In this document: piece by piece, positions 1 through 5,981 of the stretch
Layout: every line of letters begins with the position of its first letter
Numbering within the stretch: the stretch's first letter is position 1
DNA from: Chitinophagales bacterium
GTDB taxonomy: Bacteria; Bacteroidota; Bacteroidia; Chitinophagales; Chitinophagaceae
Direction: 5' to 3'
NCBI GenBank assembly: GCA_025355935.1
Contig: JANXYS010000099.1
Coordinates: forward strand, 1-6,162
DNA length: 6,162 bases
Notes under the pieces: generated by a model
The model's database searches: none
What the model was told of the DNA's origin: nothing
The model's input: the letters and a program-made list of their open reading frames with translations, nothing else
Translations under genes and position numbers: made by a program

Positions 1-571
1 CATTTATGGCAAAGGGTTCGACCTCGCCAGTATTGTAATGCTGGTGGGGGGCCTGTTCCTGATATATAAGTCGGTGAAGGAAATTCATGGAAAACTTGAA
101 GGAGAAGATCCTAGTGACTATGATAATAAAAGCCAGGCACTTTCACTTGGAAAAGCTATGGTTCAGATAGTGCTCATTGATGCCGTATTTTCATTTGACA
201 GTATTATTACAGCCGGTGGCACAGCTAAGCATGTAGAAATAATGATCGCTGCGGTTGTTATTGCGATGGTGATTATGTTCCTTTTTAGTCCCAGGATATC
301 AGCATTTGTTCATAAACATCCTACTATAAAAATGCTGGCTCTATCATTCTTGGTGATGATTGGGCTAAGCCTTGTAATCGAAGGATGGACTCCTGAAAAA
401 GCCCATGAACTCGGACTAAAAAACTATATCTATTTTGGGATGGCATTTTCCTTCACTGTCGAATTACTGAACATGACAATGATGAACCGGAAGAAAAAAC
501 GAAGAATTGTCGAATTTAATGAACCCCAATTGAGACAGAAAGTTACGGGTGGGGATGATACTGCTCATTAA
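1..571 (+). CDS. TerC-family integral membrane protein, C-terminal part (5' end outside window)
   Basis: The frame is open from base 2 to the TAA at 569-571 and shows 189 residues, so the true start lies upstream of the window; the ATG at 38 is internal, because the preceding codons (IYGKGFDLASIV) already belong to a membrane helix. About five hydrophobic segments are visible. The motif DAVFSFDSI (bases 179-205), with two aspartates inside a membrane helix, is typical of the TerC family, as is the KEIHGKLEGE stretch after the first visible helix. The protein ends in a basic cytoplasmic tail (NRKKKRR). TerC-family proteins such as Alx are linked to tellurite resistance and, in studied members, to manganese export or metal loading of secreted proteins; the substrate here cannot be read from sequence. 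The missing part should hold the first conserved Asp motif. The gene converges on rsmE, and the stop codons overlap. Confidence 0.9.
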   Translation, partial: IYGKGFDLASIVMLVGGLFLIYKSVKEIHGKLEGEDPSDYDNKSQALSLGKAMVQIVLIDAVFSFDSIITAGGTAKHVEIMIAAVVIAMVIMFLFSPRISAFVHKHPTIKMLALSFLVMIGLSLVIEGWTPEKAHELGLKNYIYFGMAFSFTVELLNMTMMNRKKKRRIVEFNEPQLRQKVTGGDDTAH

Positions 572-1278
572 CCCGAGCAAAGCATTACAGCTGCTACAAT
601 TCCTGCTGTTTCTGTACGCAAGCGAGTGCGCCCTAGGCTTACTGGTATAAAGTTGCTGTTAACTGCGGCAGCAATCTCTTCTTTGCTAAAATCACCTTCA
701 GGTCCGATTAAGACAACACTGGTGTTATCTCCCGCTTTTATAGCATCCCTTAGAAAAAGCTTTTCTTCTCCGTCTTCACAATGCGCTATAAATTTTTGTG
801 TTGCATTGCACCCCGCGATATAAGCACCGAATTTTTGTGGTGGTTTAATTTCGGGTAGCCATGACTGTTGGCTTTGCAACATAGCGCTTATCAATATTCC
901 CTTCATTCGGTCTAAACGAAAATGCTGTTTTTCTGTTCGGGTACATAGGAGGGGCATAATTTCAGACACTCCGATCTCCGCTGCTTTTTCGAGAAACCAT
1001 TCAAATCGGGTATTATTTTTTACAAGTGAAATCGCTATTACTTTCATATCCGAAGGTCGGGGAGTAAAAATTTTAGAAATAATTTTAACTCCACATTTCT
1101 TACGATCATTATCCACAATCACTGCCACGTAAACATTCCCTTTGCCATCTGTTAAGCGTAGCTCTTCATTTATTGACATTCGCAAAACCTGTACTACGTG
1201 TTTAGAGGTTTCCTCAATCAAATAGATGATTTCAGCTGATGGATCAATCTTCTCTAAATAAAAAAAAGGTAAACTCAT
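568..1278 (-). CDS. rsmE: 16S rRNA (uracil-1498-N3)-methyltransferase RsmE
   Basis: This 236-residue protein has the usual RsmE length. RsmE is a SPOUT-class enzyme that uses S-adenosylmethionine to methylate N3 of U1498 in 16S rRNA of the small subunit. Residues 1-70 form the PUA-like RNA-binding domain, with KHVVQVLRM (27-34 region) and LTDGKGN (42-48). The methyltransferase domain includes FEWFLEKAAEIGVSEIMPL (92-110) and the C-terminal trefoil-knot SAM-binding motifs IGPEGDF (191-197) and LGRTRLRTETAG (215-226). All of these match the family; IGPEGDF in place of IGPEGGF is a tolerated variant. The ATG at 1278 gives the expected short N-terminus before the PUA domain, and no Shine-Dalgarno sequence precedes it. 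The stop codon (570-568) shares TTAA with the convergent terC stop. The gene lies downstream of dnaB on the same strand, 234 bp away. Confidence 0.95.
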   Translation of the reverse strand: MSLPFFYLEKIDPSAEIIYLIEETSKHVVQVLRMSINEELRLTDGKGNVYVAVIVDNDRKKCGVKIISKIFTPRPSDMKVIAISLVKNNTRFEWFLEKAAEIGVSEIMPLLCTRTEKQHFRLDRMKGILISAMLQSQQSWLPEIKPPQKFGAYIAGCNATQKFIAHCEDGEEKLFLRDAIKAGDNTSVVLIGPEGDFSKEEIAAAVNSNFIPVSLGRTRLRTETAGIVAAVMLCSG

Positions 1279-1294
1279 AGCCAGATTATTTGTT

Positions 1295-1306
1295 AGAAAA
1301 TTTTCT
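1295..1306. repeat. 12-bp perfect palindrome upstream of rsmE
   Basis: AGAAAATTTTCT is a perfect palindrome lying 17-28 bp before the rsmE start codon. A looser outer pair, CCAGA (1281-1285) and TCTGG (1304-1308), overlaps it. The position would suit an operator or the 5' leader of rsmE, but A/T-rich palindromes of this size also arise by chance. Confidence 0.4.
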
Positions 1307-1316
1307 GGGACATCTG

Positions 1317-1331
1317 TTAAAAGTATTTTAA
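1317..1331. repeat. Inverted repeat TTAAAA-GTA-TTTTAA
   Basis: Six-base arms with a three-base centre lie about 40 bp upstream of rsmE. The repeat is wholly A/T in the arms, so its weight as a regulatory site is low. It is recorded because it is the second of three palindromes in this short spacer. Confidence 0.3.
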
Positions 1332-1360
1332 TGATTGCGAGACAAAATCAAACATCATTA

Positions 1361-1381
1361 TAACACTGAAATTCAGCGTTA
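1361..1381 (-). repeat. 21-bp near-perfect inverted repeat between dnaB and rsmE
   Basis: The arms TAACACTGAA and TTCAGCGTTA flank a single A and match except for one position. In a minus-strand transcript that position becomes a G-U wobble pair, so the RNA could fold as a nine-pair stem with a three-base loop. It lies 130 bp past the dnaB stop. The following transcript (UAAUGAUGUUUGAUUUUG) is U-rich but has no clean U tract, so this is at best a weak terminator for dnaB. It could equally be a dimeric regulator site in front of rsmE. Confidence 0.35.
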
Positions 1382-1498
1382 GCACATAAGTAATTTGGAG
1401 AAGGCATCATAATGGCCGGCAACTAATCCGGATAGGAAAAGTCAATGATAATTCGTTTTACATCTTTTTATACGCTTTCTAGTCAATCGCTGCTTTAC

Positions 1499-1513
1499 AT
1501 TACAAATTGTAAT
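1499..1513. repeat. Inverted repeat ATTACAA-A-TTGTAAT at the dnaB stop
   Basis: Seven-base perfect arms with a one-base centre abut the dnaB stop codon and include its last base. The stem is A/T-rich with almost no loop and no T tract after it on the minus strand, so it is not a good intrinsic terminator. Confidence 0.35.
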
Positions 1514-3075
1514 TAAAAGGGAGCATCATCATCAAATGCACCATCATTCATCTTACTTCCCTTTTGTATATACATGCTGGCTCCGTCGTCAGTTCCGCCA
1601 CCACTTTGCACAGGTTTCCAACTCCCGCCGCCTGGTGCGCCCGGGTTGAAGTCTGCCCCGGCTTCATCTTCTACGAACTTCTGGATATGAAGAAGAGCAC
1701 GAAGCTTAATAGTTTCAAGGCTACCGTTTCTATGTTTAGCGATTTTTACGTGTGTCTCACCTTTGTTATTCTCACCAAATTCATTTGCGGTGATATCATA
1801 GTACTCTGGCCGGTAAAGGAACATTACCATATCAGCGTCTTGCTCAATAGCACCCGATTCGCGCAAATCACTCAACTGAGGCATTTTATTACCTTCTTTT
1901 CTTTTCTCTACCTCCCTGCTCAATTGTGAGAGGGCGATGATTGGTACCTGAAGTTCTTTCGCGAGGCCTTTCAGGTCGCGGGATATTTTGCTTATTTCCT
2001 GCTCGCGATTACTGTTCCTGTCGGCGCTTCCGCTCATTAACTGGAGATAATCAATTATAATAATTCCAACGTTATGCTTGTTCTTTAACCTGCGGCATTT
2101 AGCGCGGAGTTCAAATATGTTCAACGCGGCTGAGTCATCAATATATATTGGGGCCTTGGAAAGTTTTTCAATTCCCCGCTTATAAAGTTGTTTCATCTCA
2201 TGCTCTTCCAGCTTTCCGCGGGCAATTTTTTCAAGCCATATCTCACTCTCAGCACTTAAAATACGCTGTACGAGCTGGCTGCTACTCATTTCCAAACTAA
2301 AAAAGGCAACCGCCGTAGGCTTCGTGGGGTGAAGAGCCGCGCTACGGGCAAGATTTAGCGCAAATGCGGTTTTACCAACAGAAGGCCTGGCTGCCAAAAT
2401 GATTAAATCGGTCGGCTGCCAACCATAAGTAATTCGGTCAAGTGATGGAAACCCGGTAGGTACGCCCGTAATATCATCCTGGCGTGTACGCATATCTTCG
2501 ATCCGCTGGATAGTTTTTACAAGCACTGTATCGATGTCGTCGAAATTTTTACGGAGATGATTGTTAGTAATTTCAAACAGTTTTGTTTCTGCGTCGTCTA
2601 ACATGTCAAAAACATCCGTACTGTCTTCGTAAGCATCTCCTATGATTTCACCACTTATGCGAATAAGTTCGCGCTGAATAAATTTCTGCAGAACGATCCT
2701 GGAGTGGGCCTCGATGTTAGCGGAGGAAACAACTGAATTCGTAAGTTTGGTCACGAAATAAGGACCGCCGACAATTTCCAGTTCTTCCCGAACCTTTAGT
2801 TCCTCTACTACGGTAAGAAGATCAATAGGCAAGCTCTTAATCGCAAGGCCTTGCATGGCCTTAAAGATCTTTTGATGAGCATCAACATAAAAACATTCAG
2901 GCTTCAGAATTTCAATTACGGCATCGAATGCGCTCTTTTCAAGCATAATTGCACCGAGTATTGCTTCCTCAAGTTCTTTTGCCTGGGGTGGTATTTTGCC
3001 AAAAACCATGTTTCCAAGATCGAGTTTTGGTTTCCGGATCCCTTTTCTGTCTTTATTAAAATTGGCTAATTCCAT
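1513..3075 (-). CDS. dnaB: Replicative DNA helicase DnaB
   Basis: This 520-residue protein is the hexameric 5'-to-3' helicase that unwinds DNA at the replication fork and recruits primase. After a basic N-terminal extension (1-27), the DnaB N-terminal domain covers about 28-130 (IPPQAKELEEAILGAIMLE at 28-46), followed by a linker and the RecA-like motor from about 200. Visible motifs are Walker A ARPSVGKTA (229-237, K235, T236), the catalytic Glu of SLEMS (E262), Walker B IIIIDYLQL (338-346, D342), ALSQLSREVEKR (381-392), LRESGAIEQDAD (404-415) and the arginine-finger region KHRNGS (447-452). No intein interrupts it. It is about 50 residues longer than E. coli DnaB (471), mainly because of a Gly/Asp-rich tail (about 471-520) ending FDDDAPF. 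The ATG at 3075 has no Shine-Dalgarno but lies in A/T-rich sequence, as is usual in Bacteroidota. It is divergent from pheT. Confidence 0.97.
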   Translation of the reverse strand: MELANFNKDRKGIRKPKLDLGNMVFGKIPPQAKELEEAILGAIMLEKSAFDAVIEILKPECFYVDAHQKIFKAMQGLAIKSLPIDLLTVVEELKVREELEIVGGPYFVTKLTNSVVSSANIEAHSRIVLQKFIQRELIRISGEIIGDAYEDSTDVFDMLDDAETKLFEITNNHLRKNFDDIDTVLVKTIQRIEDMRTRQDDITGVPTGFPSLDRITYGWQPTDLIILAARPSVGKTAFALNLARSAALHPTKPTAVAFFSLEMSSSQLVQRILSAESEIWLEKIARGKLEEHEMKQLYKRGIEKLSKAPIYIDDSAALNIFELRAKCRRLKNKHNVGIIIIDYLQLMSGSADRNSNREQEISKISRDLKGLAKELQVPIIALSQLSREVEKRKEGNKMPQLSDLRESGAIEQDADMVMFLYRPEYYDITANEFGENNKGETHVKIAKHRNGSLETIKLRALLHIQKFVEDEAGADFNPGAPGGGSWKPVQSGGGTDDGASMYIQKGSKMNDGAFDDDAPF

Positions 3076-3113
3076 TTAAAATTCTTTAATCCGTACAAAT
3101 AATACCTTGGTTA

Positions 3114-3123
3114 ATACCGGTAT
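3114..3123. repeat. 10-bp perfect palindrome ATACCGGTAT upstream of dnaB
   Basis: A perfect palindrome with a CCGG core lies 39-48 bp before the dnaB start, in the expected leader or initial transcribed region if the -7 box at 3137-3144 is used. It could be an operator half of the promoter region, but nothing identifies a regulator. Confidence 0.35.
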
Positions 3124-3136
3124 CGGAAAATACTAT

Positions 3137-3144
3137 CAAAAGTA
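3137..3144 (-). promoter_or_regulatory. Candidate dnaB promoter -7 element (TACTTTTG)
   Basis: Read on the minus strand this is TACTTTTG, a perfect fit to the Bacteroidota TAnnTTTG consensus, 62 bp upstream of the dnaB ATG. Transcription would begin a few bases downstream, near 3130, giving a leader of roughly 55 nt. No TTG (-33 element) is present at the usual 17-23 bp spacing; the closest one on this strand is 36 bp away. The call therefore rests on the -7 box alone. Confidence 0.4.
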
Positions 3145-3161
3145 ACCCGGGTGCGTTACTT
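3140..3161. repeat. Inverted repeat over the dnaB promoter candidate
   Basis: Perfect seven-base arms AAGTAAC (3140-3146) and GTTACTT (3155-3161) are separated by eight bases. A CCCGGG palindrome lies at the inner edge of the left arm. The left arm overlaps the predicted dnaB -7 box and the right arm sits towards its -33 region, an arrangement typical of a repressor operator. No regulator is identified. Confidence 0.4.
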
Positions 3162-3213
3162 AAAATCATATAGCAGCAGCCAATACAGGGCGGCAAGGTA
3201 GTAGCAAATCGGT

Positions 3214-3244
3214 AATGTTATCTTAACATTTGTTTGTTATTAAC
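3214..3244. repeat. Paired GTTA/TAAC inverted repeats in the dnaB-pheT spacer
   Basis: A perfect seven-base inverted repeat, AATGTTA-TCT-TAACATT, covers 3214-3230. It is followed at 3236-3244 by GTTA-T-TAAC, which repeats the same GTTA...TAAC core. The two sit directly before the DnaA-box-like cluster. Function is unknown; a DNA-binding protein site is one option. Confidence 0.35.
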
Positions 3245-3256
3245 TTTTATTAGCGA

Positions 3257-3363
3257 TTCTCCACTTTTAATTCACAGGTAAATGTAGGTTATTCACGGAT
3301 TGATAACAGGGTTATACACATCTCCTTTCCATGCAGATATTCAAAAGGATCATTTTATCAACA
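3257..3363 (+). other. Cluster of DnaA-box-like sequences (possible origin or DnaA-controlled region)
   Basis: Against the DnaA-box consensus TTATNCACA, four 9-mers on the + strand match: TAATTCACA (3268-3276, one mismatch), TTATTCACG (3289-3297, one mismatch), TTATACACA (3312-3320, exact) and TTATCAACA (3355-3363, one mismatch). A weaker one, TTCTCCACT (3257-3265, two mismatches), precedes them. Start-to-start spacings are 11, 21, 23 and 43 bp, close to whole numbers of helical turns. All have the same orientation and point towards the A/T-rich stretch that follows. The region lies between divergent dnaB and pheT. A replication origin or a DnaA-regulated promoter region would both fit; chance is not excluded. 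Confidence 0.45.
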
Positions 3364-3475
3364 AAAATTTCGACCCTTAATTTTCTTTTGTGCACCTTTC
3401 AAATATTTTCTTCACTTTGAATTCTGGGTAGAATTATTTAAAATATGTAGTTATTGTTCTCAAATTCTATTTCGT
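3353..3475. other. A/T-rich stretch, possible DNA-unwinding element
   Basis: By hand count about three quarters of these bases are A or T, richer than the adjoining coding sequence. It overlaps the last DnaA-box-like site and extends towards pheT, where an unwinding element would be expected if the cluster is an origin. It also simply contains the upstream part of the pheT promoter region. A second possible promoter lies here: TTG at 3388-3390, then 21 bp, then TCACTTTG at 3412-3419, which differs from TAnnTTTG at one base. No gene or RNA is recognised in it. Confidence 0.35.
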
Positions 3476-3496
3476 CCTCAGCCAAGGCCAAAAAAC

Positions 3497-3504
3497 TATC
3501 TTTG
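3497..3504 (+). promoter_or_regulatory. Candidate pheT promoter -7 element (TATCTTTG)
   Basis: TATCTTTG is a perfect match to the Bacteroidota -7 consensus TAnnTTTG, 21 bp before the pheT ATG. The upstream element is weak: TTCG at 3471-3474 lies at about the right distance where TTG is expected. Transcription from here would leave a leader of only about 14-20 nt, with no room for an attenuator, T-box or leader peptide. The bases before the ATG (AATTATATTAACAC) lack a Shine-Dalgarno and are A/T-rich, as in efficient Bacteroidota start regions. Confidence 0.6.
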
Positions 3505-3525
3505 CCTCGAAAATTATATTAACAC

Positions 3526-5952
3526 ATGATTATTTCTTACAACTGGCTAAGTGAATATTTACCGGAAAAAATTCAACCTGAAAAACTTAGCCGGATACTT
3601 ACCTCTATTGGCCTTGAAGTTGAAGGCTTGCACATATACGAATCTGTAAAAGGTGGACTTGCAGGCCTTGTTACCGGTGAAGTACTAAGTTGTGAAAAGC
3701 ATCCCGATGCGGATAAATTAAAGATTACCCAGGTAAATACAGGCGAGGGGGCACCTCTGCAGATAGTTTGCGGAGCTAACAATGTAGCCGTCGGACAAAT
3801 AGTTATTGTAGCTCCTGTCAATACTATTATACATCCCGTTAAAGGGGAACCAATTACAATAAAAAAAGCACGTATCAGAGGAGTGGACAGCCAGGGAATG
3901 ATTTGTGCGGAAGACGAGATTGGAATAGGAACCAGTCATGATGGCATCCTGGTATTACCCGCTGATACCCCAGTTGGAAAAGAAGTTTCCCAACTATTTC
4001 CGTCATACGAAGACTATATTCTCGAAATTGGGCTAACGCCAAACCGAATGGATGCAATGAGCCACCTGGGTGTTGCCCGGGATGTATGTGCTTATCTTAC
4101 GCACCATGAAAAAAAGAAATTTTCCGTAAAATCACCTTTTAAAGCCGAAGTAAGGCCTGATAATCATCTTTTTGATATTAATGTAAGAATCGAGGATGCA
4201 AAGAATTGCCGTCGCTACGCCGGAATCACCATAACTGGGATTCATGTTGCCGATAGCCCCGACTGGTTGCAACGGAGATTGAAGGTTATTGGCTTGAAGC
4301 CAATAAACAATATCGTTGATATCACAAACTTCATTCTGCACGAAACCGGACAACCGCTGCACGCCTTTGATGCTGATAAAATCACAGGCAAAACGGTGAT
4401 TATAAAGAAAGCCGAAGCCGGAACTTTATTAACAACGCTCGACGATAAACAGCGGAAACTTACAGGTAACGAATTAATAATTTGTAACAGTGAAACTGTC
4501 ATGTGCCTGGCCGGGGTTTACGGTGGAGCCGATAGTGGCGTAACAAATGATACTAAAAATATTTTTCTGGAAAGTGCATGGTTCAATCCTGCATCAGTTA
4601 GAAAAACCTCTCTTGAGCATAATTTGCGAACTGATGCAGCAACCCGCTTTGAAAAGGGCGTTGACATTGGGAATACCGCAACCGTTTTGAAACGCGCTGC
4701 GCTAATGATTAAAGAGATTTGCGGCGGTACATTTTCCGGTGACCTTATTGATGTTTATCCCATTGTTGCCGAGCTTAAAACAGTAGGTCTGAAATACCAC
4801 TATTTAAAGAAACTGAGTGGTAAAACTTATCATGCAAATACGGTGAAAAATATTCTTGTAGCCCTCGGCTTTTGCATCGCAGAGGAAACCACCGACGAAT
4901 TATGGGTGACCGTTCCCTCAACCAAACCTGATATCCAAATACCGGCTGACATTGTAGAAGAAATTATGCGCATCGATGGGCTCGATAATATCGAAATCCC
5001 CAGTGCCATCACCATCACTCCATCAATAAATAGCAGTGCTGGAGATATTGCATTAAAAGAAAAAATTGCAAATAATCTTATTGGGCAGGGATTTTACGAA
5101 ATCTTCACTAACAGCATCACCAACAGCAAATATTACAACCCACAAACATTGGCTTCTGCAGTAAAAATGATTAATAACTTAAGTGCAGACCTTGATGTAA
5201 TGCGTGCCCGAATGCTGGAAACCGGACTTGAAGTAGTAGCGCATAACATCAATCGGAAGAATACAGATTTGATGCTGTTCGAGCTAGGCAAAACCTACCA
5301 GACAGAAGCAGTTGGAAGATATTTAGAAACCAAACACCTGGTGCTTTACCTGAGTGGCAGGACCGCCGGTGGTGACTGGCAATCAGACGCAAAAAAGGCG
5401 GATTTTTTTCAACTAAAAGGTACTTGTCAGAATATATTGACCGTTGCGGGCATTAAAGATTTTAAGATGGAGCCTGTAGACACAGAAGGATTGGAGAATA
5501 GTGTGAAAATGACCGTAAATGACAGATTGGTAGGATACGCTGGGTCAGTCGCGGTTGCAACACTTGCTAATTTTAGCATTAAAGAACCGGTTTTTTACGC
5601 GGATCTGTACTGGGATGAAATTCTATATCTGGCTCAACCCGCGAAAATCGCTTATCGTGAGGTATCGAAATATCCCGCTGTTGAACGTGACCTCGCTCTA
5701 GTTTTAGATAAAAACGTAACCTATGCGCAGATCGAGCAGGTAGTTACTCAAGCAAAAATTTCAGCCCTGCAGCCCATCCGGCTTTTCGATATTTTTGAAA
5801 GTGAAAAACTAGGAAACGATAAAAAATCAATGGCTGTAAATTTTACTTTCCTGGATGAGAGCAAAACGCTTACGGATAAAGAAATTGACGGCTGGATGAC
5901 GGCACTTGTGCGGAGTTTTGAACAAAGTTTAAGGGCCGAAATTAGAAAATGA
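3526..5952 (+). CDS. pheT: Phenylalanine--tRNA ligase beta subunit
   Basis: This 808-residue protein is the beta chain of the alpha2-beta2 enzyme that charges tRNA-Phe; E. coli PheT has 795 residues. Domains in order: the N-terminal B1 segment (MIISYNWLSEYLP); the EMAP/OB-fold tRNA-binding domain at about 44-155 (TGEVLSCEKHPDADKLKI at 50-67, CGANNVAVGQ at 82-91, RGVDSQGMICAEDEIG at 118-133); the B3/B4 editing domain at about 210-400 (DITNFILHETGQPLHAFD at 265-282, LRTDAATRFEKGVD at 367-380), which hydrolyses mischarged Tyr-tRNA-Phe; the B5 domain at about 405-490, ending VEEIMRIDGLDNI; the catalytic-like core with LMLFELGKTY (582-591); and the ferredoxin-fold anticodon-binding domain at about 713-808 (SKYPAVERDLALVLD, KSMAVNFTF). 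pheS, the catalytic subunit gene, is not next to it, since dnaB lies upstream in the opposite direction. The stop TGA at 5950-5952 is followed after 29 bp by a coiled-coil gene. Confidence 0.97.
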   Translation: MIISYNWLSEYLPEKIQPEKLSRILTSIGLEVEGLHIYESVKGGLAGLVTGEVLSCEKHPDADKLKITQVNTGEGAPLQIVCGANNVAVGQIVIVAPVNTIIHPVKGEPITIKKARIRGVDSQGMICAEDEIGIGTSHDGILVLPADTPVGKEVSQLFPSYEDYILEIGLTPNRMDAMSHLGVARDVCAYLTHHEKKKFSVKSPFKAEVRPDNHLFDINVRIEDAKNCRRYAGITITGIHVADSPDWLQRRLKVIGLKPINNIVDITNFILHETGQPLHAFDADKITGKTVIIKKAEAGTLLTTLDDKQRKLTGNELIICNSETVMCLAGVYGGADSGVTNDTKNIFLESAWFNPASVRKTSLEHNLRTDAATRFEKGVDIGNTATVLKRAALMIKEICGGTFSGDLIDVYPIVAELKTVGLKYHYLKKLSGKTYHANTVKNILVALGFCIAEETTDELWVTVPSTKPDIQIPADIVEEIMRIDGLDNIEIPSAITITPSINSSAGDIALKEKIANNLIGQGFYEIFTNSITNSKYYNPQTLASAVKMINNLSADLDVMRARMLETGLEVVAHNINRKNTDLMLFELGKTYQTEAVGRYLETKHLVLYLSGRTAGGDWQSDAKKADFFQLKGTCQNILTVAGIKDFKMEPVDTEGLENSVKMTVNDRLVGYAGSVAVATLANFSIKEPVFYADLYWDEILYLAQPAKIAYREVSKYPAVERDLALVLDKNVTYAQIEQVVTQAKISALQPIRLFDIFESEKLGNDKKSMAVNFTFLDESKTLTDKEIDGWMTALVRSFEQSLRAEIRK

Positions 5953-5981
5953 GTCATAGAAAGACTAAACCTGCAACTTAG

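Noticed and set aside
568..571. Overlapping stop codons of terC and rsmE (shared TTAA)
   Set aside because: Real, but convergent genes with shared stop bases are common in compact genomes; no terminator hairpin was found around it.
1260..1267. Run of eight T in codons 4-7 of rsmE (minus strand), a possible slippage site
   Set aside because: Eight bases is short for phase variation, the run encodes the normal Pro-Phe-Phe-Tyr, and the frame is intact.
1357..1365. Minus-strand TGTTATAAT, a perfect extended -10 of the E. coli sigma-70 type, upstream of rsmE
   Set aside because: No -35 element is present at 17 bp, and the Bacteroidota primary sigma factor uses TAnnTTTG instead. The best such match in this spacer, TGATTTTG at 1350-1343, has one mismatch and no TTG at the proper spacing.
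1355..1414. A 20-codon minus-strand reading frame (MMPSPNYLCANAEF...) in the dnaB-rsmE spacer
   Set aside because: It has no ribosome-binding signal, no recognised similarity and is of a length expected by chance.
1564..1929. A 121-codon + strand reading frame inside dnaB, and similar long shadow frames inside pheT
   Set aside because: They lie wholly within strongly supported dnaB and pheT coding sequence and show no domain or plausible start signal.
3076..3525. A possible tRNA, small RNA gene or riboswitch in the dnaB-pheT spacer
   Set aside because: No cloverleaf, no G/C-rich hairpin followed by a T run, and no recognised riboswitch core could be found by eye.
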